From: Mixophyes australis
Taxonomy: Eukaryota > Chordata > Amphibia > Anura > Limnodynastidae
Length of the DNA stretch: 64,000 nucleotides
Direction: 5' to 3'
NCBI GenBank assembly: GCA_036250195.1
Contig: JAVHZZ010000002.1
Coordinates: forward strand, 278,710,960-278,774,959
Shown in pieces: positions 11,891 through 23,334 of the stretch (positions are counted from its first letter, which is position 1; every line of letters begins with the position of its first letter). The position numbers and the translations under genes were made by a program. The notes beneath the pieces are model-generated. The model had not been told where the DNA came from. It did not search any database and worked only from the letters and a program-made list of their open reading frames with translations.

Positions 11891-13590
11891 AGAGAGTGAA
11901 GCGGGCGGTCATGTACAAGGAGCCCCTCAAAGGTGGGAAAGGGATCCTGGATATACCCACCATGTGCAAGCCTTCTTTGTCTGCAACTGCATCCGCAGAA
12001 CTCTTATTGAAAAAAAAATTTGCTCTGCTGGGAATTCCATGTCTCACTTTTCTCTCCTGCCTCTTTGGTGGACCCTTGCTTGGGACAACTGGGACAGCTC
12101 CTTCCTTTACAACTAGACTACACCTTGATTTTACCTGGATGTTGGACAATTTGTAAGAGAGCACTATCTGGAGGGACTTAAACCAGACTTGTGGAAGACA
12201 AAAAGTGTCCACAAGCTCATCAGAGCTAAAGACATTATGGAGTCTGTTCCAGGGCTCCCTGCTGCAACAACAAAACACATGTGGGAGAATGTGGCCTCTA
12301 AGACTAATAGACACAAAGACATTGCATGGATGGCTATCCAAGGGGTCTGCCTCTCAGGACTTTCATGCACTCCCGGAACCTGTGCCGATATATCCACTGC
12401 CCCTTCTGCATCACCAGAAGGGAAACAGCACAGCACATTTTTTGGGACTGCCCCAATGCACAGGCACTGTTGGATGCCTTGGAACATGAACTTAAGGACA
12501 GTGTGCACAGAACTTGCCTTTCATACCATTCAGTATTTTATGGATTATTTCCTGGGACCCACACCATTGGGGCAATCCAGGAGGCCTGACACCTTATGAG
12601 CTGCTTTAAGGATGCTATTTGGCTTGCCAGGAATCGCCTCATCTTGAAAAGGGAGACAATGACCATCCAGGACTGCCGCAGGCTGATCCACAGCCTACTA
12701 ATACCCCATTCATACTGCACCAAAAACCCGGGTTTTTGCAGAGGCACGCTGAAAAACCCGGGTCTTGGTGCAGTATGAATAGTCCAACCACAAAATCCCG
12801 GGTCTAAAATCCCGGGACTTAGACCCGGGATTTTGCGAGGGGTAATTCCCGGGTTGGACCCCGCTCGTCTGCAGTATGAATGGTGCAACCCGTGTAATTC
12901 CCGGGTTTCACCATTCATACTGTAAAAAAAAAAAAATGGGGAAGTAAAAAAAAAGATTTTAATTAATAAAAAATACATAACAAATGTTTACTTAAACTTA
13001 TTTTCAGCCAGCAGTGTCTCCAGGGCGTGGCCGGCTGTCAGGGGGACCTCTGGGTACTAAAATGACGTCATTTCTAATGGACTAGAAATGACGTCATTTT
13101 AGTACCCAGAGGTCCCCCTGACAGCCGGCAACGCACCGGAGACACCGCTGGCTGAAAATAAGTTAAGTAAACATTTGTTATGTATTTTTTTTTAATTAAA
13201 ATCTTTTTTTACACTTTTTTTTTTCTAAAACCCGGGTCGGGCAGGTGCAGTATGAACCGCCCAACCCGGGAATCTTCTTATCTATACTGCCCTGTGCCCC
13301 GGTAATATCCCGGGTTAACAACCCGGGATATTGCCGGTGCGGCAGTATGAAAGTGGTATTAGAGACTATAACACCATTGACAGTTCTGAGCAAGAGGAAG
13401 ATGATTCATTTTCTGTCTCCCTCTTCTCCTTCTCCCCCTATGTGTCTGTTTATTCAATAAAACTTTGGGCTTGTGTCTCCCCCTCACTTAACCCCTCCAA
13501 CCCATTACCCCATCACTGTTTGAAGATTTTTTGAATGTCTTGCCTTAATTTATGCACCCTTCCCTATATTTGTGTCTGTCTCAATAAAGC
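11891..13590 (+). pseudogene. Tx1/L1-like LINE ORF2 C-terminus and 3' UTR (split by MITE)
   Basis: Plus-strand frames give VKRAVMYKEPLKGGKGI near 11895-11945, then WKTKSVHKLIRAKDIM at 12192-12239, HKDIAWMAIQG at about 12313-12345, and PLRTFMHSRNLCRY before a zinc-knuckle-like CPFC..RRETAQHIFWDC (12398-12451). WLARNRLILKRETMTIQDC follows at about 12620-12670. The last coding piece continues after the MITE at about 13362 (RDYNTIDSSEQEEDDS), followed by two AATAAA signals near 13456 and 13582. It is 5'-truncated, with the RT catalytic domain absent. The right junction to hAT 5' DNA is near 13590. I place it near Tx1/L1 by the C-terminal motif; the clade is tentative. Confidence 0.65.
12699..13361. 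mobile_element. Foldback MITE with long central palindrome
   Basis: Ends are AATACCCCATTCATACTGC on the left and, as reverse complement of the right end, AATACCACTTTCATACTGCC; both have TA or CTA/TTA at the junction. Several CCCGGG-containing subterminal repeats flank a central palindrome of about 130-bp arms (roughly 12945-13075 against 13085-13212), centred on AATGACGTCATTTC. It interrupts the LINE coding frame, which resumes at the right end, so it is a clean insertion. The superfamily is unclear; a TA duplication would fit Tc1/mariner or a similar group. Confidence 0.75.
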
Positions 13591-13629
13591 TTTGGTCTTC
13601 TGTGTACTGTTGGGAATCCATTTTGATAA

Positions 13630-14970
13630 CACAGTACAATGTGACTGCAGATTTAGACCAAGACTACCAGCCCTATTATTTCTATTTCAGCAATGACAAT
13701 TAGCAATGGACCTCTCCTGTTTGTGTGTTAGCTATATAACACCGTAAAATATGACTGCAGATTTAGAAGACCAAGCCTGCCAGCCCTATTATTTCAATTT
13801 CAGCAATGACAATTAGTAATGGAGCTCTTCTCTTTGTGTGTTACCTATATAACACCATACAATTTGACTGCAGATTTAGACCAAGACTGCCAGACCTATT
13901 ATTTGCATTTTAGCAATGACAATTAGCAATGCATCTTTCCTGTTTGTGTGTTACCTGTATAAGACAGTACAATGTGACTGCAGATTTAGAAGGCCAAGAC
14001 TGCCAGCCCTATTATTTCTATTTCAGCAATGACAATTAGTAATGGAGCTCTCCTCTTTGTGTGTTACCTATATAACACAGTACAATGTGACTGCAGATTT
14101 AGAAGACCAAGCCTGCCAGCCCTATTATTTCAATTTCAGCTATGACAATTAGCAATGGAGCTCTTCTCTTTGTGTGTTACCTATATAACACCATACAATT
14201 TGACTGCAGATTTAGACCAAGGCTGCCAGCCCTATTATTTGCATTTCAGCAATGACAATTAGCAATGCAGCTTTCCTGTTTTTATGTTACCTGTATAACA
14301 CAGTACAATGGGACTGTAGATATAGAATACCAAGACTGCCAGCCCTATTATTTCTATTTCAGCAATGACAATTAGTAATGGAGCAATGGAGCTCTCCTCT
14401 TTGTGTGTTACCTGTATAACACAGTACAATGTGACTGCAGATTTAGAAGACCAAGCCTGCCAGCCCTATTATTTCAATTTCAGCTATGACAATTAGCAAT
14501 GGAGCTCTTCTCTTTGTGTGTTACCTATATAACACCATACAATTTGACTGCAGATTTAGACCAAGACTGCCAGCCCTATTATTTGCATTTCAGCAATGAC
14601 AATTAGCAATGCAGCTTTCCTGTTTTTATGTTACCTGTATACCACAGTACAATGTGACTTTAGATTTAGAATACCAAGACTGCCAGCCCTATTATTTCTA
14701 TTTCAGCAATAACAATTAGTAATGGAGCAATGGAGCTCTCCTCTTTGTGTGTTACCTGTATAACACAGTGCAATGTGACTGCAGATTTAGAATACCAAGA
14801 CTGCCAGCCCTATTATTTGTATTTCAGCAATGACAATTAGCAATGGAGCTCTCCTTTTTGTGTGTTACCTATATAACACAGTACAATGTGACTGCAGATT
14901 TAGAAGACCAAGCCTGCAAACCTTATTGTTTCTATTTCAGCAATGACAATTAGCAATGGAGCTCTCCTGA
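13630..14970 (-). repeat. Tandem array in hAT D, unit about 113 bp, about 12 copies
   Basis: Each unit holds TGACTGCAGATTTAGA, CCAGCCCTATTATTT, CAATGACAATTAGCAATG and GTGTTACCTATATAACAC. Successive TGACTGCAG starts are about 107-116 bp apart. The same unit, reverse complemented, forms the array in hAT A at 29095-30560, so the array belongs to this hAT subfamily. Copies differ by substitutions and small indels, so it is older than the array in hAT C. Confidence 0.9.
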
Positions 14971-15269
14971 ATGTCACTGGAGACTTTGAAGAACACTGCT
15001 ACCCCTCCTCCTTCTTTTCTACCTATGATGCTGCCCAACTGCACTAGAGACTTCCAAGAACTGTGCTACCCCTTCTGTGTCCCCCTGTGAAATGGCACTG
15101 GATCGCCGTGGAGGGCGGTACTTATAGCTCCAAAACTCGCAAGATCTGAGATCAGACGACTCAACGATGACGTTTTGCCTCGTTTTCAATTTCGACGGTG
15201 CGCAAAATCTTCTAAGTTCGGGTGTGTTCGGTTCTCTGGGAACCGAGCCTGAGCATCTCTAATTAAAAT

Positions 15270-15835
15270 AAGCAAGGCATAGAAGGAATGAACAAATTCT
15301 GCAGAGCCATTGAGAGAATGGGCGAGTGTCTCTGATGTCAACACAATGCCTCCCCACATGGTAGTAGGGAGTCTCCCACCACTCCTAGTTTTCTGGCCAA
15401 AGCTCACATGTACCATGTTGTATTAACAATATGCATGTTTGCGAATATATTTCATGAAAAGAGATATATATTTTTAGTTAGAAATCATATTCATGATTTG
15501 TTATATTTGACTTTCTTACCTGCCTTGTCTATGTGTCTGCCTCTTTTATTTCTGGTGTACATGTGGCTGGTGCTCAGAAGAGGAGTCCTGCTCTGCTCTA
15601 TTAAAATTTTGCTATGAGACCTGGTGATGCATTCCCATCCCAGTGAAAACTTTGTCTTTCCATTGCTTTCTGTTCACACATCTGAATATTTCTGTCCATC
15701 CAAAAAAGTCTGCATATATATTTCAAAACTTAAAAGGAACTTTGCTTTGAAGCCATCATCCTCACATATAAAAATGGTACTGGCAAATGATCAGCTAACT
15801 GTTAACTTTAATGAATCCAGTATTTTGGTGTAGGG
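15270..15835. other. Inter-element DNA, nothing recognised
   Basis: Flanking DNA between hAT D and the next hAT MITE. No coding motif, TIR or repeat was recognised. Confidence 0.4.
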
Positions 15836-16807
15836 CAGTGGATCCCAAACTTTTTCAGTGTGCGGCACCCTTAGAGTCTCCATAATTTTTTCAAGGCACC
15901 CCTCCAAAATAATAACGAGCAGTCCCGTTTTATAAGCAGTTGGGTCAAAATAATGTAATAAGTACTTAGGTCAGGACAGAAATATTTAGTAAGTTGTTTG
16001 CAAAAATAATACACATAAATCCAAGGAAAAAGAATATTTTTATATATTTTTTTCAATTATATTTCTGTCAACGATTAATTTACAGCTAATATTCAGAGGA
16101 ATAAGATCAAACAAAATAAAACAACAACATGTACAAAAATGTGTGCCCCCTCCATCCACACACTCTGTGCCCCATTCATCCACACACTCTGTGCCCTCCT
16201 TTTTCCACACACTCTGTGCCCTCCTTCACCCACACACTAGGTGCCCTCTGTCATCCACACACTCTGTGCCCTCCATCATCCACTCACTCTGTGCCCTCCT
16301 TCATCCACACACTCTGTGCCCTCTTTCATCCACACTATGTGCCCTCCTTCATCCACACTATGTGCCCTCCTTCATCCACAAACTCTGTGCTGTCCTTCAT
16401 CCTGACTCTGCACTTCTTCTTCATCTCACTCTGCCCCTATTCATCCTCACTTTGCCCCCTCCTTCCTTCTTTTGCCCCACCATTGCTGTTTCCTATCACT
16501 ATTTCCCCTCCATTTCTTTAGTTACTATACTTCTTTCTTCTATTTCTACTAGTCTTTTCTTCTGTCTTCTTACCAATCCGGCGGCGTCCAGCATCCTCCT
16601 CTCTCCTGTCGCTTCTCACTGAATATATAGGACTTGATGACGTCACGCCTGACATTTAGTGAGAAGCGAGGAGGGAGGAGGATGCTGGGTCCCGGGTGCC
16701 GACGGATTGGTAAGTTTTTTGTTGTTGTTTTTTTTCCTGGCCACGGCACCCCTGTGATAGCGACGCTGCACCCCTGGGAGCCGCGGCACACACTTTGGGA
16801 ACCGCTG
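15836..16807. mobile_element. hAT non-autonomous element, TSD GTGTAGGG
   Basis: The left end CAGTGGATCCCAAACTTTTT and right end TTTGGGAACCGCTG are imperfect TIRs of the classic hAT (Charlie-like) type. GTGTAGGG at 15828-15835 is repeated exactly at 16808-16815. The interior has no transposase but has a minisatellite and GC-rich inner ends with GGCACCCCT motifs. Confidence 0.9.
16140..16440. repeat. Minisatellite CTCTGTGCCCTCCTTCATCC
   Basis: About a dozen copies of a 20-24 bp unit containing CACACTCTGTGCCCTCCTTC lie inside the hAT MITE. The open frames across it are artefacts of the repeat. Confidence 0.85.
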
Positions 16808-16815
16808 GTGTAGGG

Positions 16816-17584
16816 AGTTTTGTCTCAGAAACTGTAGCTTTTGCTTGAGCACTGTGCAAGTAAGCATGTCTATTTTTATTCTCAAGTTTGTAGCACTGAA
16901 CGGCACCACGTTTGTGACACAAAGCAGCATCATATGTAATATATGCATATATATTACATATAATGCAGCTCCGTTCCAAGGGGAACAGAGCTGACCTCCT
17001 CCACCTCAGTGATGACATAGGATTACAGCGCTCTGAGGAGGTAAAGGAGCAATGTCACATGCCTCATGATAATGCTTAATATAATTTCATAATGATACAT
17101 ACAATGTACATAAAATTCAGCTGGTCTGAAATGTGGTTACAACTCTTTGTAACTGTTGAGTGCACTCCTCATGATGTCTACCTGAAAAGTAATTTCTAAG
17201 TGTTTTCTATCTGTTTTCCTTTGGCCGATAAACCCATGAAATACCTATTACCTTAATAAGCATGTTTTTACTGCATTTTTTACTTTTTAAACAATATAGG
17301 GTATTAACTAGAAAAACAGAAGAGTAACTATGACAGGAGTCCGAAGTGTAAAAGGTCTGCTGGAATTTAGGTTTGCCCTGGGTCTCCAAGTGTTCTGCCC
17401 TCATAACTGCCCCCTACCGTTTTTTTTCCACACAGATAACAGCAAGCCCTATTACTGTAGTAGCAGGTTCCACTTCTGAACTGAATTCCTATTAACTGTC
17501 GGAGTTCAGTGCAGGACAGGATAAAGTTGTATTAACAGATTGATAACTGCTGTGAGTGGGGCCCTGAGGGATGACGCCATCATC
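16816..17584. other. Unassigned DNA
   Basis: No recognisable gene or element was found. A TTATATGTAATATATATGC palindromic AT stretch lies near 16930-16960. Confidence 0.35.
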
Positions 17585-17746
17585 ACCAGCTTTGCATATT
17601 AGGATCCAGATATGGCTCTACATATTAGATTTGGCATCAGAAAAAGTTTTGCATATTAGACTTGGCACCAGATGTGACTTTGCATACTAGGTTTTGAATC
17701 CTGATATGGATCTTTATATTGTACTGGCAAATAGCTGTTTATATTA
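17585..17746. repeat. Degenerate minisatellite (TTTGCATATTAG unit), resumed after 20121
   Basis: Four to five copies of a roughly 30-40 bp unit built on TGCATATTAG..TTTGGATCCAGATATGAC. The array is interrupted at 17746 by an insertion and resumes at 20122, which fixes the insertion boundaries. Confidence 0.65.
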
Positions 17747-18180
17747 AATATCGAAAAACACTTCCCCAAGGCGCTAGTGCTGGGTGTATTGAAATTATCA
17801 TGGATGTAATCACTTCAAAGTAGTATCACTGTTATCATATAAATGTATGAAAGAGATAGAACATAGTGACACTGCCAAATAGATAAACAAATAGTACTAG
17901 TAGAACATCAAATACATAGGTCCATAAGGAAATGTCCCACAATTGTCGCTGGAGATAATGGATTGCTTTTGAAGAGTCAAAGGTCAGTTCATATAAGATA
18001 GAATTTTCTCATATATGGCATCCTCTTCATAAAGAAATCCTCATAAAATGTCATCACACCATGTAGGATAAAAGAGAAATAAAGATTCTCATCGTGTATT
18101 ATCCTTAGGATATTTATTAAAAAGCTTGTGATAATAAAAAACAATAAAAACAAAAATACGGGACTAGAGAGAAATGGCCG

Positions 18181-19954
18181 TGTCACGGGCACTAGGAGTC
18201 TTTACCCAGGTATCACCAGATGATGGACTTACCAGAGCAGTATAGTTGGTAATATGGTACTCTGGTAGCGGGGTGATCACGGAACAGGAGACAGCAGATG
18301 GTAAGAGAATGCTCGAGGAAAGTCTATGACTAGCAGCACTGGTAATAGGTAAATAACTGTACACGAGGAACTGGATGGACAAGGGAACGTGAGGGTAGTC
18401 AGTGGTCTGCGGATAGCAAGTTGTACCACTGCTATAGTGAGGAGGAATGTCCAGGAGTAACAAGGAGGTGATGAGAGTCAGCGGTCTGCATATAGCAAGT
18501 TGTACCGCTGTCTGGGTGAAGGAATGGAATCCAGGTGAAGGTATCCGGGAAGTCAGTGGTCTGCGTTAGCAAGTTGTACCACTGCTATGTGGAGGATACT
18601 GGGAACTGGTGACACAGGAAACAGGGAACAGTGGTCTGCCATTAGCAAGTTGTACCACTGAAATATATATGTGAGGAAGAGCACAAGGAGATAAATGCAA
18701 TGCAGAGTATACACGGGCACACTGAACTTGATCCCACGATGATATGCACAAAATGATAATAACTGAACAGCACTGCACAAATATACACAGTCACAAGAAC
18801 TATCCAGTCTAAAAGGAATCACAGTCAATGATAGCAATAGTCTCAGTGGATAGGAAACTCCGGAGGAGAGCAACTCAGTCCAGCTAGATATGCAATACAC
18901 CAGCACAGTCAATGAAAAGTATGCATACCGTGGTTCAGGAGAGCAGGCTGTCAGTGAGAGGTGCAGGGATACCTGAACGGCTGGAGGCCGGCAGGATGAG
19001 AAGTTCCAGGAGGGTGGAAGCAGTAACCAAGTAGGTGCAGCGCACGGTAGGTAGACCAGCAAGGATGTAAACAATACTCAGGAAGCAGTAGTATATAGAA
19101 CTGGACACCTGGAGAACACGGGAGAGTTGAGGCGGTCTAGCTGAGATGAAAGCAGCGGAGCGTTGACCCGATGCAGACAGGCAAGTTGACACAAGTGGGA
19201 ACACTGTAGAAGCACGGGAACAGCGGCTCGGCTGGCGGCAGACACGATGAGTACTGGAGAGTTGCGATGAGCAGGACTCTGAAGAAACACGGAGGCAGCG
19301 GATAGGAATCAGCTGGTGCAGTCACGATGAAACACGGGAGAGTTGAGGTGAGCAGGATACTGTAGAAGCACGGAGGCAGCGGATAGGAATCAGCTGGTGC
19401 AGTCACGATGAAACACGGGAGAGTTGAAGTGAGCAGGATACTGTAGAAGCACGGAGGCAGTGGATAGGAATCAGCTGGTGCAGTCACGATGAACACGGGA
19501 GAGTTGAAGTGAGCAGGATACTGTAGAAGCACGGAGGCAGCGGATATGAATCAGCTGGTGCAGTCACGATGAACACAGGAGAATTGAAGTGAGCAGGATA
19601 CTGTAGAAGCACGGAGGCAGCGGATAGGAATCAGCTGGTGCAGTCACGATGAACACAGGAGAATTGAAGTGGTCTGGAAACCACAAACGAACAACAGGAA
19701 TCAGCAGGGGCTGAATACACGAGGAAACACAGGAACACCTTCAGAGGCTCATGGGGAATGAGACTCCAAGATCAGGCAACGAGGTATAGACAACAGGTGC
19801 TTTAAATAGCTAGTGTTGCCTGATCAGCCAATTAACTAAAAGGAACAGGTACTGAAGGTTTTGAAAGGGCTGCACATGCGCAGACCCTCAGGATGGTGGA
19901 CGACCACGGTTCCTAAACACACGAGAAGTAGCACTCACCGTCCGGTGAGTGACA
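18181..19954 (-). mobile_element. Solo LTR, gypsy-type, TSD GGCCG
   Basis: Plus-strand ends are TGTCACGGGCACTAGG and CCGGTGAGTGACA. GGCCG at 18176-18180 is repeated exactly at 19955-19959. On the minus strand an ATTGGC box and the TATA-like CTATTTAAAGC (near 19799-19810) suggest minus-strand transcription. Repeated AGCAAGTTGTACCACTG blocks (about 18415-18660) and an 80-81 bp minisatellite lie inside. No internal retroviral genes are present. Confidence 0.85.
19290..19680 (-). repeat. 80-81 bp minisatellite in the solo LTR, about 5 copies
   Basis: GGAGGCAGCGGATAGGAATC recurs at 19291, 19372, 19453, 19533 and 19613, so the unit is 81 then 80 bp. The units are very similar. The 131-codon minus-strand frame across it is an artefact. 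Confidence 0.9.
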
Positions 19955-20374
19955 GGCCGCTTACCAAAGCAAGCAGGAGGTCAATGCACATAACAAGATC
20001 ATTGATCTGGAACAGAGCTGGGTCCTCCACCTATGGCAGTGGCGATTCTCACTCAGATGTATAAAGTCCCTACCGACGCGTTTCGACCCTCCCAGGGGTC
20101 TTTCTCAAGGTGTTTATATTAGAGTTTGGATCCAGATATGACTCTGCATATTAAGACATATGAAACTTGCTGATTGTCTAGTGTGTTCAGTACTTAGGCA
20201 GGACTGTAGAAATGGGGGAATGAACTGGAGGATGTTTGGAGGAGTTCTAAAATTTTGCGATTGAGCATAGTGACTTTTAGTTATGCCCCTGTCCCATACA
20301 TATGTAAGATATTTCTTTATTACTTTAATTGTTACATTGTTTTCACAACTGCAAGCAAGTCACAATTTATATGC

Positions 20375-20474
20375 AGTGGTCGAAGTTGAAATTTAGAAGT
20401 GGCGATATGGAAAATGTAAGTGAATGGAAATTGATAGTCCTAAATAAAGAAGAAGTGGCAGTATGGCATACCAC
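20375..20474 (+). repeat. Short dispersed repeat shared with 28690-28790
   Basis: AATTTAGAAGTGGCGATATGGAAAATGTAAG..GAATGGAAATTGATAGTC and the following AAATAAAGAAGAAGTGGC align with 28697-28788. Two copies in the window show it is a repeat; the class is unknown. The next solo LTR inserted into this copy. Confidence 0.6.
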
Positions 20475-21004
20475 TGTTATGCTCAGGGGACTTCTTCAGT
20501 CAGTATTTGCTCCATCTTAGCAGGGCGCGGAATCTAACAGCCTTTCAGGTCTTCAACAAGGCTTGGATGCTGAGAAACTGCAGGTCGCTGCCTCTGCTAA
20601 CGTGGGAGACAGCTAGACAAGCGGCAAGATAATATAGAATTGGTACCTGCATGAGGTGTTGCCGAGACGTCAGGAAGTAACTGGGTCTGGTACACAATAG
20701 CAGATGTCAGCCGTGCCAAAATGAGATCCAATAGAATAGTGAGGTTCAAGCCGGGTCGGGGTACACAATAGCAGAGTTAGCCCACAGGAGGTCCAAGGAG
20801 CAAACACAGGAGCTGACATGGAGAGACAGGAGTCAGGTGAGTAACCTGTTGCTCTGACACAGAGCTTGTGTCAGAGCGGGATCTTTATACAGGTGGAGGA
20901 GGAGTTTGAATTCCCAGCCGGGGATCACATGATCGGGAATGCCGCAACCCGGAAGTGAAAGGCGGCAGACAGCACGCAGGATCGTGGAGCAGGTAAGTAT
21001 TACA
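20475..21004 (-). mobile_element. Solo LTR, TSD ACCAC
   Basis: Plus-strand ends are TGTTATGCTCAGGGG and AAGTATTACA. ACCAC at 20470-20474 is repeated at 21005-21009. On the minus strand CTGTATAAAGATC (near 20882-20894) is a good TATA box, followed by a CTCTGACACAAGCTCTGTG inverted motif, so the LTR reads minus. At 530 bp it is shorter than the other solo LTRs here. Confidence 0.75.
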
Positions 21005-21009
21005 ACCAC

Positions 21010-23334
21010 CATATACACGGCCACTCTGTGCATGGGTGTTAAAAAAACAGTTTTCAATATATGCAAACATAAAAATACCCTTTGATCATGGTTTTGTACT
21101 AGTAATGTCTACTGGCCACCTTCATCTGCCCATTGTACAAACAAATGCTGAGCAAGTTGGTAAAGATGACATCTTTGCACATAGGGGAGAGAATAACATG
21201 TCTGCTGCGTGCTTGCCCTTGTGAAATGGCAAGCACCCCCATATAACCTGGTCATTTTATGCCTATTGGGAGCTACATGGTTATTAGGACTAACATGAAA
21301 GAACAGAATTGATACATATTTCTGAAACATATATAGCTTAATACAACTTGAAATAGAGTAACTTTTTGTGAATGCCTCTTAAAAAAAGTATTTTTTATTT
21401 CTTATCATTTACATTGCAGCAGTAATTATTTTTCAAGAGATAATATTAAGTAAATGTTTTAGTGAGGTTTTGTATCTATGCAAAAATATAATAACATAAT
21501 ATGTATATAACTTTCCTTTCCTAACCAAATGCAAAATACTTCCTAACAAAAAAAATACTGTTTATAACTCAGACATAGGTCTCACGGTGAAAACCTGATC
21601 AATATCCTACAAAGTAAACGAGTAGAAACAGACAGGGCCTTGGCACAGTCAATCGATAAAAAAACCTCAGCCGCCTTCCAAAAAACCTGAACGTGAAGCA
21701 AATTTATCGGCTCAGCCTTTAGGGACAGCATTTTCAATTAAAGGCAGCTGTAAAGGATCAACATCCACTCTGCAGACCCGTTTATTCTGGGCAACTCCTG
21801 TAAGCCAGAGTTGAAGGGTTGATGGATGACTGAGGTTGACAAATGAAAAGCAGTAAGGGGTTAGAAAGCTGTAGAGTTTTAACTCTTTCACCAACCCTCT
21901 TTACCAAACTGTGCAAATAGATTTTGACGTTCATTATTCTGCATGTTAGTTCTAGTAATGTGAGAAGATCACTTTGTAAAGTGATGTAGCACATTATAGT
22001 AAATGAATCATACACGTGGTGTTTACAGAAAAATATCTATCTATCTATCTATCTTGATTTTAGTATACATATAGAGCAAACATTCTTTCACATATGTTTT
22101 CTGTTTAATGACTAGTAGAATAGTTTTGTTCAAGCTCTTTGTAATATATTAGAGTTACAGAGCAATACATACAAAAATTGAACAAATATTTTATTAATGT
22201 TGTGTTGTAGGTTGGCAAACAGAATTTTTCATTAGGCGAATACAACCTCACCAGGGCTGGTCTTTGCAAATGCTGGAGCAGATGCAATATCCACTTTGAA
22301 ACTTTCCCTATCACACTGGAGGGGGAGTGGCTATTGCTACACCCATTCCTCCTCTGATCATCCTCCTCTCCTTATAATCCACCTATCAACATGCACCTTT
22401 CTTTATTAGCGCTATTCTGTTCCCCTCATCACCATCATCATTCTACAGCTATCACTTTCACTATCACCTCCACACAGCACAGGTACAGCATTTTCTCCCC
22501 ACCTTGCCTACGGGGGCCTGCTAATTTCAAGAGGCGTAAGATGATGGTGGTGAATGATGCGACTGTATCAGCAACCCTGTCCCCTTGTCTCTCTCTCCCA
22601 CACAGTTCTCTGTGTTCTTTTGTGTTCCCTCTGCTTCTTTCTCATTACCAATACCCAGTACTCTCTCACCCGATTATCTGCCATTCAGTTGTTACTTACA
22701 TTTCCACATAGACATTCTAGACAGCGTCTCCTCTAATCTTGCTCTATTTTCCAGTGTCAAATTGTCTGAAACAATAAAGATGTAAGTGGCAAACATACTT
22801 ATTGCGGAGTCTTCATTAAAGGAACATGATTATTTTCTCCACTCCTCATGTGTTAATTCAACTGAAGTGTTTTGTTTCATTGCTTGAGTCTCTGGACTTT
22901 TTCAAAGAAAATAGCGCTGGAAAATAGCTCAAGAGGATTTACACAGAGGATCATCCCACAGGATTTTGTAGTTAAGCGCTAACTGGATCCAATAGGATAG
23001 CGCTAGCGCTTAACTAGGGACTGGTTAATTCCTAAAATCTACCAATTCCAGCAGTGCAATACAGTGCCTTATGTTGATATATTGTGGGACTATTTTTTTT
23101 CTTTTTTCTCTTTTTAGCTTTTATGAAGTCAAACAGTACTATTAAATGATATGTTATATATCCCATGGCTTTTAGATGCCTCTTACTACCTTTGATTATC
23201 ATGCTAAGAGGTGCTATAAGATTTATGAGCTTATCTATTGATTTTATTTTTATTTTATTTGGTTTCAAATTGCATTGTTGATATATTATATATGAGATTA
23301 ATAATATTTGCTATATATTAATCCAACTCCAGGT
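21010..23334. other. AT-rich DNA without recognised genes; (ATCT)n at 22034-22054
   Basis: No family motif was found in any frame. It holds a short ATCT microsatellite and, near 22970-23025, an imperfect inverted pair AGTTAAGCGCT / AGCGCTTAACT that may mark a small MITE. Confidence 0.4.

Larger units (their letters stand above)
10740..15261 (-). mobile_element. hAT element D (TAGAGATG family) with foreign interior
   Basis: Ends are TAGAGATGTTCACTGACC at 10740 and GAGCATCTCTA at 15261. Flanking 8-mers ATCAAAAT (10732-10739) and ATTAAAAT (15262-15269) agree at 7 of 8, a decayed hAT duplication. Relative to element C it is on the minus strand: the 10740 end has the GGTTTTGG-rich 3' subterminal region, and the 15261 end has the GGTTCTCTGGGAACC-type 5' region with a TATA-like box (minus, 15119-15126). 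The transposase is absent. In its place are a nsmce2 retrocopy, an 18S fragment and a LINE tail (11315-13590). A 113-bp-type array occupies 13630-14970. Confidence 0.85.
17747..20110 (-). mobile_element. Insertion with 11-bp TSD (possible Penelope-type fragment) hosting a solo LTR
   Basis: TGTTTATATTA at 17736-17746 is repeated exactly at 20111-20121. Once the nested solo LTR (18181-19954) and its duplication are removed, about 585 bp remain. The right part contains GACGCGTTTCGACCCTCCC and TCTTTCTCAAGG, a motif I associate with terminal parts of vertebrate Penelope-like elements; this link is tentative. A long variable TSD fits target-primed retrotransposition. Confidence 0.55.

Noticed and set aside
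11880..12341. 153-codon minus-strand frame
   Set aside because: Antisense to the LINE C-terminal domain and 18S fragment, which have recognisable motifs on the plus strand.
16129..16622. 130-159 codon frames with HPHTLCP repeats
   Set aside because: Translation of a short-unit minisatellite in a hAT MITE.
19137..19532. 131-codon minus-strand frame with repeated PADSYPLPPCF
   Set aside because: Translation of the 80-81 bp minisatellite in a solo LTR.
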